Positions 34,032 to 42,206 of a stretch of 64,000 nucleotides of DNA are shown piece by piece. The DNA lies in contig JACRFB010000013.1 in NCBI GenBank assembly GCA_016218045.1, positions 62,001 through 126,000 of the forward strand. Reading direction: 5' to 3'. Every line of letters starts with the position of its first letter. Within the stretch, counting starts at the first letter, position 1. The position numbers and the translations under genes are program-made. The notes under the pieces were generated by a model, which had not been told where the DNA came from, did no database searches, and saw only the letters and a program-made list of their open reading frames with translations. The stretch comes from Ignavibacteriota bacterium (lineage in GTDB: Bacteria; Bacteroidota; Ignavibacteria; SZUA-365).

Positions 34032-35975
34032 ATGCAACGAATCATCCATCCCCTGACGCCTCTCGCGGCATTGCTCTTCGCAGCATTATTCTTTGTCTCG
34101 TGTCAATCACCTACCGAAACGCCCCCCGCGGAACAGCGCGCCGTCACAGTGCAAGTGCAGAACGACCGCACCGAGCCGCTCGCGCTGGTCCCAGTGGAGA
34201 TGTACGACGGAACACGCGGTGAAATACCCGGGGCTCTCCTCGACCGCGCCGTCACCGATCAGAGCGGACGCGTCCTGTTCCGCCACACCATCCCCACGAC
34301 AGGCGCCAACATGCTCTTTGTTGTGGGCGACGAGAACACGGGAAAAATCCGCGTATCGGCCAACCTGCTCTGCCGCGACACTGTGCTTGTCATCCCCTTT
34401 GTGTCGCAGGATCTTCCGTGTACGGGAATATTCAACCAGCTTCTCTCGCTCAAGGCCTGTTCACCAAACCGCAGCGGCGCCACCTTCTCGGATTCGTCGT
34501 CCATGCTCTTCCGATCGAGCTGTGTCGAGGCGCTGTCGATCTCGTATACGACCGCAACGCCCATCCCTGGCGTGCGGATGATCGTGCTCGACAAGGATGG
34601 CAGGGAGGTGACCGACAATCCCTTCCTCCTGCCGCCACGCGGCTCGTTCAGCGTTCGCGCAATTGGCACACCGGGAGACAGTGGGTCGTTCACGCAGACC
34701 ACGATATTCCATGCGACTGGCCCCAACAACGCCGACATCACCCTCAATGTGCGCGTGGATCTCATCGGCGACAACTGCAACAAGTGCGACTGCCCGAAGG
34801 ATACCACGATACTCAATTTCGGCCTCGTGCAGGTGGCACCAGAAAAACAGACCAAAGTGCAGCAAGTGGCTCTTGCTGTGAACACCTGCCAGATCACGCG
34901 CAGGGATGTTTTGGAAAAGGGACCGTCGAACACAGTTGTGTTCGCCCTGCGCTCCACGCTCATCCCCGAGATCCGTCCGCAGGAGCGGCAGTTCCTCAGC
35001 GTGGAATTCATGCCGAAGGAACAGCGCGTGTACCGCGACACGATTATCATCCGGCATACCTACCAGGAGGAAAACAAGACGTGTCTCACGCGGATCATTT
35101 TGACGGGCGAGGGGTGCGGACCGATCTGCCAGGTGGAGCCGGGCGACAGTCTCTTCCCTGCGAGCGGACGGTACACACACCGCCTTGGTCTCGAGCGGGC
35201 GCGCGCCTATGAGGGCAGCATTGGAGAAATCTGTCTGCGCAATACCGGGAAATGCGGTACGCTGCGCGTGACGGGCGCATTCGACAATCCCCCGCCGGGA
35301 TTTTCCGTGGCGGGTGGCGCACTTGACATCACCCCGGGCAGCGTGCGCTGTTTCTCCATCCGATTCGATGCGCGCGACGAGGTCGTGTGGCCGAACGGGC
35401 ACGGCCAACCGGCGAGAATCGACCACAACGCCGAATTCCTCGTCAACTCGTGCAACGGCATCAGCCGTGTGAATGTGACCGTGCGTGTCGACACGATTCC
35501 CATCCTCTTCTCGCGCTGTGTGTACCAGTGGAATCAGAACGGTATGTACGGCTACAACTTCACTCCGGTCGAGGGCAAGGGTGAGGATCGTTACGATCCC
35601 GGCTTCCCGAACACACAGCTCTCCGACATCGTGGTGGATTCGGTTATGGTGGCGCTCGGCCAGGCCGGCGTTCATGTGAAAAGCGGATGGAAGCCGATCA
35701 AATCCGGAGTGACGGAGGCGCAGTTCAACTTCGACGACATGTCGAAGGCGCGAAACGGATGGACGCGTGCGCAGTATCTATCCATCACAGACGAGACCGG
35801 ATTCACTCTCACTCCCGTGAACACGACGTTTGTTCTCCGATCCGTGTACTCCATCCGCGTCGAGCGCGGCGGAGTCGTCACGTACGCGTGCATCCGCGTT
35901 CGCGAGATCAGCGAGGACGGCGATGGAAAGCGGAAGATCTGCATCGACGTACTCTATCCCATGATCAACGAGTGA
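34032..35975 (+). CDS. Large lipoprotein of unknown function (647 aa)
   Basis: Lipoprotein with signal core LAALLFAALFFVSC, giving a lipid-modified Cys24. The mature part opens with a carboxypeptidase-regulatory-like beta-sandwich (VTVQVQNDRTEPLALVPVEM) and continues as several Ig-like/ASH-type domains with recurrent phrases (LNFGLVQVAPEKQTKVQQVA, FGLVQ and RVTGAFDNPPPGFSV). Cysteine pairs such as CNKCDC and CGPIC are unusual and may form disulfides. The ribosome site GAGGAG lies eight bases upstream, overlapping the preceding stop codon region, so the gene is operonic with the barrel gene. No enzymatic motif is visible. Confidence 0.65.
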   Translation: MQRIIHPLTPLAALLFAALFFVSCQSPTETPPAEQRAVTVQVQNDRTEPLALVPVEMYDGTRGEIPGALLDRAVTDQSGRVLFRHTIPTTGANMLFVVGDENTGKIRVSANLLCRDTVLVIPFVSQDLPCTGIFNQLLSLKACSPNRSGATFSDSSSMLFRSSCVEALSISYTTATPIPGVRMIVLDKDGREVTDNPFLLPPRGSFSVRAIGTPGDSGSFTQTTIFHATGPNNADITLNVRVDLIGDNCNKCDCPKDTTILNFGLVQVAPEKQTKVQQVALAVNTCQITRRDVLEKGPSNTVVFALRSTLIPEIRPQERQFLSVEFMPKEQRVYRDTIIIRHTYQEENKTCLTRIILTGEGCGPICQVEPGDSLFPASGRYTHRLGLERARAYEGSIGEICLRNTGKCGTLRVTGAFDNPPPGFSVAGGALDITPGSVRCFSIRFDARDEVVWPNGHGQPARIDHNAEFLVNSCNGISRVNVTVRVDTIPILFSRCVYQWNQNGMYGYNFTPVEGKGEDRYDPGFPNTQLSDIVVDSVMVALGQAGVHVKSGWKPIKSGVTEAQFNFDDMSKARNGWTRAQYLSITDETGFTLTPVNTTFVLRSVYSIRVERGGVVTYACIRVREISEDGDGKRKICIDVLYPMINE

Positions 35976-35982
35976 GGCCGAC

Positions 35983-37884
35983 ATGAAAACACATCTTCTC
36001 CCCTTCGTGACGGCTTCGGCGCTGTGTCTGCTCCTCGTATCATGCGCGTCGACCGAAGAAACCGTGGTGCCGCCAAGACCCGCGGCCGACAATCCATCCT
36101 TCACCGCGGTGACCAACTGCCGCGTACTCAACTCCGAAGAAGACGATTTCGCCCCCTGGGTGTCGCGTGATGGAAAACACGCCATTGTCACTTCGAACAG
36201 GCGGCTCGCTGCCGCCGATCGGAAGTTCAGCCCGGAATTCCTCTACGGCGAAAAACTGCTTGTGACCGAACGGACAGCCGCTGGAACCGGCGAGAACACG
36301 GGGCTCGGTCTGCATCGCACGGAACGTTGGACCCCACTCTCGCCTCTGCAGGAAGGCGCATTTAGTGTGGTCAACACGGGTACCGCCATGTTCGACGATG
36401 GCACGGTCACGTATTTCAGCACAACGTACGCTGCCGGAGGCCGCGGCGGCGCGGATATCTGGCTGCACGGTCCGTCAGGTGCTACGCCTGTCGACGGGAT
36501 CAATTCATCTTGGTGGGACGCACAGCCGGCGTTGTCGCCGGATGGAATGATGCTGGTATTTGCGTCCGACCGCGTCTCGCGCGACCCCAGTGTCAGCGAT
36601 ACGGGACGCCGCACGCCACATTTGTACTACGCGATAAAATCAGGCGAGGGCGCCTGGTCCGATCCGCAGCCGCTTCCCGCGCCGGTCAATTCGAGCAGCG
36701 CGGAGATCTCGCCCTGGTTCGACAGCGACGGCACGTTGTACTTCGCCACCGCGCGACGCGGGTCCTTCGACATCGCGACGACGCGGCTCCTCTCCGACAA
36801 CATCTGGTCCGAGCCCTCTTTCTTCAAGGAGCCAATCAACACCGCCGCTAACGATTGTTTTGCGGTGCTCTCGCCCGACCGTACGGAGATGTTGTTCGCG
36901 AGTGATCGCGAAGGCGGATTGGGAGGGTACGACATCTGGTCCGCCGACAGGCCCACCTGCGTACGCTTCGAGGGCGCGGTGCGACTCGTGTCCATCGGGA
37001 AGAAGGGCGACACCATCGTCGCACCGGGATCGAACATCCGCATGACGGTGAAGGACGATGCGACCGGGCGTGTGCTCGATGTCGGAAGCACCGATGCGAG
37101 GGGTGTGTACACAGCATCGAGCTGCCTCCGGCCGAAAACGGCGGTAACCGTCTCGAGCGAGAGCATGAACTGTTTTACCACCGGCAATGACCTGCATCTC
37201 AAAGTCCCGGTACCGACCGGCACCGAGGACATGCTTCGGGGAACAATCACTCTCGTCCGTCAACCGCTCCCCGTTTTCGAACCGAAGAACGATTCGATCC
37301 CGTTTTTCGTCACCGGCTACTGGTATCCGAACACAACGACGAATCTCGATCGCATGTTGAGTGAGTGGCCCAAGGGCCGCTTGCGAAATGCCAACTACAT
37401 CGAACCCGACAGTTTCAATTACCGTCAGTCGGCCGTTGTCGTCGAACAGTGGTTCGAGAAGCTATACGGTGATATCGAGAGCATGCTTCTTCCCATGCTG
37501 GACACGTGTTACGCCAACAATGACACACTCGTGCTGCACGTATACGGATATGTCGATCCACGCGGGCTGGCTTGGGGACTCTATGAAGATGAGGCTACTG
37601 CCCGCACCGCGGAAATGACAATTGAACCCGGAACCGTCATGCAGCAGCAAGACGGAAACAAGAAACTCGCAAACCTCCGCGGGTATTACTCCATGATGAT
37701 GATCGACCGCGATATGATGAGCCGATCGTCTCGATACACCGATCTGCGCAAGCAGAACCGCGTGCAGCTCCGCGCACACGGCGAGTACATCGGCTTCGGG
37801 AAGGATGGGACGCAGGGTGGACCGCTCGACGATCCGTACAAGCGCAAATTCCTCGTGCGAGTCACCCTTCACGAGGGGAAGTAG
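35983..37884 (+). CDS. PorE-like propeller/OmpA-type lipoprotein (633 aa)
   Basis: Lipoprotein (LLLVSC, Cys21). The first 330 residues contain PD40 beta-propeller blades (DDFAPWVSRDGKHAIVTSN, AQPALSPDGMMLVFASDR, ISPWFDSDGTLYFATARR, AVLSPDRTEMLFASDREG, GGYDIWSADRP). A carboxypeptidase-regulatory-like domain follows at about 340-400 (RMTVKDDATGRVLDVGSTDA). The C-terminal about 200 residues have an OmpA-like layout (LVLHVYGYVDPRG, NRVQLRAHGEYIGFG), though the canonical peptidoglycan-binding residues are diverged. Propeller plus CRD plus OmpA-like is the domain order of PorE, the peptidoglycan-anchoring T9SS component, but without its N-terminal TPR. The gene lies 7 bp after the preceding lipoprotein gene. 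The PorE relationship is an inference from architecture. Confidence 0.65.
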   Translation: MKTHLLPFVTASALCLLLVSCASTEETVVPPRPAADNPSFTAVTNCRVLNSEEDDFAPWVSRDGKHAIVTSNRRLAAADRKFSPEFLYGEKLLVTERTAAGTGENTGLGLHRTERWTPLSPLQEGAFSVVNTGTAMFDDGTVTYFSTTYAAGGRGGADIWLHGPSGATPVDGINSSWWDAQPALSPDGMMLVFASDRVSRDPSVSDTGRRTPHLYYAIKSGEGAWSDPQPLPAPVNSSSAEISPWFDSDGTLYFATARRGSFDIATTRLLSDNIWSEPSFFKEPINTAANDCFAVLSPDRTEMLFASDREGGLGGYDIWSADRPTCVRFEGAVRLVSIGKKGDTIVAPGSNIRMTVKDDATGRVLDVGSTDARGVYTASSCLRPKTAVTVSSESMNCFTTGNDLHLKVPVPTGTEDMLRGTITLVRQPLPVFEPKNDSIPFFVTGYWYPNTTTNLDRMLSEWPKGRLRNANYIEPDSFNYRQSAVVVEQWFEKLYGDIESMLLPMLDTCYANNDTLVLHVYGYVDPRGLAWGLYEDEATARTAEMTIEPGTVMQQQDGNKKLANLRGYYSMMMIDRDMMSRSSRYTDLRKQNRVQLRAHGEYIGFGKDGTQGGPLDDPYKRKFLVRVTLHEGK

Positions 37885-37911
37885 TGTAGCGAGAGTGTAA
37901 TTGCGTGCATG

Positions 37912-37949
37912 AACGGGCGGTTGCCTTCGCAGCCGCCCGTTTCCGTTTT
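37912..37949 (+). terminator. Intrinsic terminator of the PorE-like operon
   Basis: A 9-bp stem AACGGGCGG / CCGCCCGTT extended by TGC/GCA around a CTTC loop is followed by TTCCGTTTTG. It lies 28 bp after the stop codon. Confidence 0.8.
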
Positions 37950-38061
37950 GGTGATGGCGCAAACTGTCGCGACCTGCTCGGATCGGCGTACGAAGGTGAA
38001 TCATTTTTCAGCTCCCAGTGTTTAATGCGATAGATTCTCCCTCCCATCCCCCGAGGCTCTC

Positions 38062-39510
38062 ATGCGCTCACATATACGTGTTCCATTATCCGCTGTCCTC
38101 CTGCTCCTTCTCGCCTCCTGCGCCACCCGGGCGCAAGTGGGCTATGAACCCGCCTTCCCGACGCTGTCGTTCGACCGCCCCGTCGATCTGCAGCACGCAG
38201 GCGATGGCACCTCCCGCCTGTTTGTTGTCGAACAGCAGGGCATCATCCGCGTCTTCGATCCTTCCTCTTCGGCGCCGTCCGCGAATGTGTTCCTCGATAT
38301 CCGCGGCCGCGTCAACGACAGCGGGAATGAGGAGGGTCTGCTCGGACTCGCCTTCCATCCGAACTTCGAACAGAACGGATTCTTCTACGTGAACTACACG
38401 GCCAATCCGCCCCGCCGCACTATGATTTCACGCTTCAAAGTGTCGGCCGCGGATCCGAATCGCGCTGATTCCAGCAGTGAATCGCTCGTGCTCATGTTCC
38501 CGCAGCCGTACAGCAATCACAACGGCGGTGCGCTTGCCTTCGGTCCGGACGGCTACCTCTATATCGCCACGGGTGACGGCGGATCCGGCGGCGACCCTCA
38601 GGGCAACGGCCAGAACCGCAAGACGCTGCTCGGAAAATTTCTCCGCATCGATGTGAATTCGCAGTCGCCGGGTCTTGTCTACGGCATCCCCGCCGACAAT
38701 CCCTTCGTCGGCAATACAGAGGGCTACCGCGAGGAGATCTATGCCTGGGGCATGCGCAATCCCTGGCGCTTCAGCTTCGATCCCGAAACGGGCCGCATGT
38801 GGACGGGCGATGTGGGGCAGGGTAAGTTCGAGGAGATCGATATCATCGAGAAGGGAAAAAATTATGGATGGAACATCATGGAGGGTTCCGTCTGTTACCA
38901 GCCGGCTTCCGGATGTGATACGACCGGATTGACTCTGCCCGTCGTCAGCTATGGCCGCACGCTCGGCGTCTCCGTTACCGGAGGCCACGTGTACCGCGGC
39001 ACAGGTGTCCCGTCGCTTGTGGGCAAGTACATCTATGCCGATTTCGGGACGGGCCGTATCTGGACGCTCTCCTACACGCCCGGCAGTGCGGTCACAAATA
39101 CGGAGCTGCTCAACACCGGAAAAAATATTTCCACCTTCGGTGTGGATCGCAACAACGAGCTGTATTTCTGCGCCTTCGACGGAAAAATCTATCGCTTCAC
39201 CTCCGGACCCACATCCGTGTCTCCGCGCGAAGCGTCTTCCGACAGGATCACTCTCGAAGCACCGGCGCCGCAGCCAGCGTCCGCGGCCTCCGTCCTGTAT
39301 CAGACGTTGCGTCTGGAAAAAGACTCCGACGTCCGATTATTTATTGCCGATGCGCTCGGTCGTGAAGTGGTCCGCGTTTTCGAGGGCCGCCTTGTGTCCG
39401 GTCAACATCGATTTGTGCTTCCGGCAGCCGGACTCCGACCTGGCACCTATTTCTCAACACTCGAACGAGGCGAACAGCGCCTGGCCCAGCCCCTGCTCCT
39501 CCTGCGCTGA
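38062..39510 (+). CDS. PQQ-type soluble sugar dehydrogenase with T9SS sorting domain (482 aa)
   Basis: Secreted quinoprotein of the soluble glucose/sorbosone dehydrogenase family (six-bladed propeller), expected to oxidise an aldose using PQQ and calcium. Signal peptide residues 1-24. Family landmarks: PVDLQHAGDGTSRLFVVEQQ, SGNEEGLLGLAFHPNFEQNG, YSNHNGGALAFGPDGYLYIA (the His of NHNGG is the catalytic base), GDGGSGGDPQGNGQN, GMRNPWRFSFDPETG, GDVGQGKFEEIDII and NYGWNIMEG. Residues about 400-482 are a T9SS-like sorting domain (LFIADALGREVVRVFEGRL, PGTYFSTLER). No PQQ biosynthesis gene is present here. A short CATC/GAGG region upstream is the only ribosome-site hint. Confidence 0.85.
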   Translation: MRSHIRVPLSAVLLLLLASCATRAQVGYEPAFPTLSFDRPVDLQHAGDGTSRLFVVEQQGIIRVFDPSSSAPSANVFLDIRGRVNDSGNEEGLLGLAFHPNFEQNGFFYVNYTANPPRRTMISRFKVSAADPNRADSSSESLVLMFPQPYSNHNGGALAFGPDGYLYIATGDGGSGGDPQGNGQNRKTLLGKFLRIDVNSQSPGLVYGIPADNPFVGNTEGYREEIYAWGMRNPWRFSFDPETGRMWTGDVGQGKFEEIDIIEKGKNYGWNIMEGSVCYQPASGCDTTGLTLPVVSYGRTLGVSVTGGHVYRGTGVPSLVGKYIYADFGTGRIWTLSYTPGSAVTNTELLNTGKNISTFGVDRNNELYFCAFDGKIYRFTSGPTSVSPREASSDRITLEAPAPQPASAASVLYQTLRLEKDSDVRLFIADALGREVVRVFEGRLVSGQHRFVLPAAGLRPGTYFSTLERGEQRLAQPLLLLR

Positions 39511-39614
39511 TCGTGTCACACCCGGCGCGTCCCTGCTCGAGCATCGGGCGCCTGCTGCCGACCGACTCCGCGTGAGTCCACGCGTGCGTCCGCCGCATCA
39601 TCCGCTCTGTTGCC

Positions 39615-40646
39615 TTAGCGCTCCCCGTTGCCTATGATGAACTGTGCGGCGGCAGGCAGAACCTGCACCGACACGCGTACGGCATCTTCCGCGACGAGTT
39701 CCCCGTCGAGATGAACGGGCACGGGGCGATCGAGCATCACCTCAACGTTGCGCACACGCTCATAGCGCACTTCCGGCGCTGAAAGATGGTGGCCCGTCAA
39801 CGCGCTGGGAAGTACCTGGAGGATGCGGCGAACAGGTGTACCGCGGACAAGGCAGAGGTCGAGCATTCCGTCGTCAACCAAGGCATGAGGCGTGAGACGG
39901 AAGCCGCCGCCGCTAGTCCGGCCGTTGCCGATGCAGGCCAACAGGAGTGTGCTTTCGATAAGATAGTCGCCGATCAAAACGCGGGCGTTTGCAGGGGTGA
40001 ATGTGCGCAACGTCGCAAACACCCCGAGCAAGTAGGGAAGTATACCGCTGCCGAATTTCATGCGTGAAGCCCTGTACCCGACGGCCGCGTCGAATCCGAT
40101 CCCGAGTGCATTGACAAACAGCCGCTGCTCCTCGGTGCCTCGAGCGGTCTGTATGTGTGCCCGCGCGAGGTCGATCGTGCTTTCTATTCCTGCTGCCAGG
40201 GCCTCGACGCCGTGTCGCGGATTTTTCACCCCGATCATGCGGGCAAAATCGTTGCCTGTTCCCGACGGAATAAGAGCCAGTGTTGCACGCCCGCCGTATG
40301 TGCCGTTTACGATTTCGTGTATCGTCCCGTCTCCGCCGAGTCCCGCGATCACCGATTCGGTGCCGTTCAGTTCACGCGCGATGTCGATTGCGTGACCGAT
40401 GCCGGCAGTGTCGATCCGCGTCACGTCGAGACCCATCTCCGTGCAGTGTCGTACAACAGAATCAGCGACTCGCGCCGTTCTGCCCTTGGCGGAGTGGGGA
40501 TTCACAATCAGTGTGATTGGCGGCACGGAGCTATCGGCGTGGGGAAATGCGTGAAGGAGGTTGATGATGTATCCGGTCGTCAAGATGAAGAATTCGGCAT
40601 ACAGAATCCAGACTCCATTCACAGCTTCCTTTCGCCCGCGGTCCAT
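39615..40646 (-). CDS. Diacylglycerol kinase-like lipid kinase (YegS/BmrU family)
   Basis: Cytoplasmic or membrane-associated lipid kinase of the DAGK catalytic family. Signatures: PPITLIVNPHSAKGRTARVA (N-terminal strand), SVIAGLGGDGTIHEIVNGTY (nucleotide-binding GGDGT), LALIPSGTGNDFARMIGV and LACIGNGRTSGGGFRLTP. The C-terminal domain has VPVHLDGELVAEDAVRVS. I use ATG 40646 (MDRGRKEAV), giving 343 residues; an in-frame GTG at 40694 would lengthen it by 16. The conserved domain starts about 40 residues after my start. The substrate lipid is unknown. It is divergent from purC across a short promoter region. Confidence 0.85.
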   Translation of the reverse strand: MDRGRKEAVNGVWILYAEFFILTTGYIINLLHAFPHADSSVPPITLIVNPHSAKGRTARVADSVVRHCTEMGLDVTRIDTAGIGHAIDIARELNGTESVIAGLGGDGTIHEIVNGTYGGRATLALIPSGTGNDFARMIGVKNPRHGVEALAAGIESTIDLARAHIQTARGTEEQRLFVNALGIGFDAAVGYRASRMKFGSGILPYLLGVFATLRTFTPANARVLIGDYLIESTLLLACIGNGRTSGGGFRLTPHALVDDGMLDLCLVRGTPVRRILQVLPSALTGHHLSAPEVRYERVRNVEVMLDRPVPVHLDGELVAEDAVRVSVQVLPAAAQFIIGNGER

Positions 40647-40704
40647 CCCCCGGATCGATGTGTCGCCGTGAACTGCGGTCCTACGGCTTTTCACCCGAAA
40701 ATCG

Positions 40705-40712
40705 TACCTTTG
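40705..40712 (+). promoter_or_regulatory. Bacteroidota-type -7 element upstream of purC
   Basis: TACCTTTG is a perfect TAnnTTTG, 27 bp before the purC ATG. No good TTTG -33 partner is seen at 17-23 bp, so the call rests on one box. Confidence 0.4.
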
Positions 40713-40738
40713 TCAAGAACCGAGCTTGAGAGGAGCCC

Positions 40739-41629
40739 ATGAACGCCATATCAACAACCCATTTCCCGGATCTGAAACTGTTTCGGCGCGGCAAAGTACG
40801 CGATGTCTACGATTTTGAAGATGCCCTGCTGATTGTCGCCACCGATCGTTTATCGGCTTTCGATGTTGTGCTGCCTGATCCGATCCCCATGAAGGGTGCC
40901 GTGTTGACGGCCATGTCGCGTTTCTGGTTCGAGCGCAACGGCCACATCGTGCGCAATCACTGCATTTCGATGGATGTATCCGAATACCCCGCGGAATGTG
41001 CGCCGTACGCGGATCAACTCCGCGGCCGCAGCATGCTCGTGAAGAAAACGCGCCCGCTGCCGATCGAGTGTGTAGTGCGTGGGTATTTGACCGGCTCGGG
41101 CCTGAAGGAATACAACAAGACAAAATCGGTGTGCGGCATTCCTCTTCCCGACGGCCTTTCCGATGGGTCCATGCTGCCCGAACCTCTGTTCACTCCGTCG
41201 ACAAAGGCCGAAGTGGGTCACGATGAAAACATCACGGTGGAACAGGCCGCCGATCTCATCGGCGCCGACGCCGCGCGGAAAGTCGCCGATCTGAGTATCG
41301 CGCTGTACTCACATGCGCGTGATTATGCGCGTGAACGCGGTATCATCATTGCCGACACAAAATTCGAATTCGGTTACGACGGCGACGACATCATCGTCAT
41401 CGATGAAGTGCTCACGCCCGATTCGTCCCGGTTCTGGCCGATGAACGAGTGGGAGCCGGGCCGTCCTCAGCCGAGCTTCGACAAGCAGTACATCCGCGAC
41501 TACCTCGAATCCATCGGCTGGAACAAACAGCCGCCCGCGCCCGTGCTTCCTGCCGATGTCATCGCACGCACCACCGAAAAATATCTCGAGAGTTACACGC
41601 TTATCACCGGAAGCACGCTGTCTGCATAA
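40739..41629 (+). CDS. purC: Phosphoribosylaminoimidazole-succinocarboxamide synthase
   Basis: SAICAR synthetase, which joins aspartate to CAIR using ATP in step seven of de novo purine synthesis. The 296-residue protein is of the long (eukaryote/Bacteroidota) type. It shows FRRGKVRDVYDFEDALLIVA, TDRLSAFDVVLPDPIPMKG, ECVVRGYLTGSGLKEY, STKAEVGHDENIT, IIIADTKFEFGYDG and VIDEVLTPDSSRFWP, all matching active-site segments. AGAGGAG lies just upstream of the ATG. It is a single gene, unlinked to other pur genes in the window. Confidence 0.97.
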   Translation: MNAISTTHFPDLKLFRRGKVRDVYDFEDALLIVATDRLSAFDVVLPDPIPMKGAVLTAMSRFWFERNGHIVRNHCISMDVSEYPAECAPYADQLRGRSMLVKKTRPLPIECVVRGYLTGSGLKEYNKTKSVCGIPLPDGLSDGSMLPEPLFTPSTKAEVGHDENITVEQAADLIGADAARKVADLSIALYSHARDYARERGIIIADTKFEFGYDGDDIIVIDEVLTPDSSRFWPMNEWEPGRPQPSFDKQYIRDYLESIGWNKQPPAPVLPADVIARTTEKYLESYTLITGSTLSA

Positions 41630-41662
41630 TCGTAGCCACACCACTCATTACGAAGATCTCCT

Positions 41663-41697
41663 GTTTCCCGTTTCCCGTTCACCGGTTCACTCCTTCC
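41663..41697. repeat. Heptamer tandem tract (5 units)
   Basis: Units GTTTCCC, GTTTCCC, GTTCACC, GGTTCAC, TCCTTCC lie between purC and the next gene, the same repeat family as at 6454. The tract ends four bases before the next ATG. Confidence 0.65.
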
Positions 41698-41701
41698 CCG
41701 C

Positions 41702-42160
41702 ATGTCCGATACGCCCGAATTCGCCTTCACCGATTTCAAGCACAGCCCTTCGCGGCCGCAGATCGACGCCGCTCTCGGCGTGCTCCCGGCGATCGAGTTG
41801 AAGCACTTCGAGGAGAAACTCGACCTGCTCGAGCCGCGGGTGCAATGGGCGATGCATTGGTACGAGAATGGCAAAGGATGGGGATACCGGGTCTCGTACC
41901 GCACGCGTGTTGTGTGTGTCCTGCATTTCTCGAAAGGATTCTTCACTGCCGCCGTCTCCATTCCCGCGGTGCGTGAGGACGAGTTTGTCCGCATCCGGGA
42001 ATTGACCGAGGAGTTTCGCGAACAGTTCAAGTATTTCACGTTGTCGCCAAAGGTCAAGTGGGTCACCTTCCGCATTAAAAAACGGAGCGACACCGACTCC
42101 CTGCTCGCGCTTCTGCAGCTCAAGCTGATGGATCTGTATACGAAGACGGGCAGGCGCTAA
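41702..42160 (+). CDS. DUF3788-like protein (152 aa)
   Basis: Small cytoplasmic protein of uncharacterised family. The pattern LKHFEEKLDLLEPRVQWAMH, then WYENGKGWGYRVSYRTRVVC and VLHFSKGFFTAAVSI, resembles the DUF3788 family as I remember it: a central aromatic/Lys strand pair with a 'K-W-x-Y-K' face. There is no catalytic motif, signal peptide or membrane helix. The gene immediately follows a heptamer tract, and its stop codon lies in the loop of a 13-bp hairpin. DUF3788 has no established function. Confidence 0.65.
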   Translation: MSDTPEFAFTDFKHSPSRPQIDAALGVLPAIELKHFEEKLDLLEPRVQWAMHWYENGKGWGYRVSYRTRVVCVLHFSKGFFTAAVSIPAVREDEFVRIRELTEEFREQFKYFTLSPKVKWVTFRIKKRSDTDSLLALLQLKLMDLYTKTGRR

Positions 42161-42174
42161 TCCTGCCCGTCTTC
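42142..42174. terminator. Hairpin between convergent genes
   Basis: A 13-bp perfect stem GAAGACGGGCAGG / CCTGCCCGTCTTC whose 7-base loop contains the stop codon of the DUF3788-like gene. No T-run follows on either strand, so it may act as a weak bidirectional terminator or mRNA end protector. Confidence 0.6.
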
Positions 42175-42206
42175 AATACGGCACGTCGCGTGTGTGCCGG
42201 TTCGTG

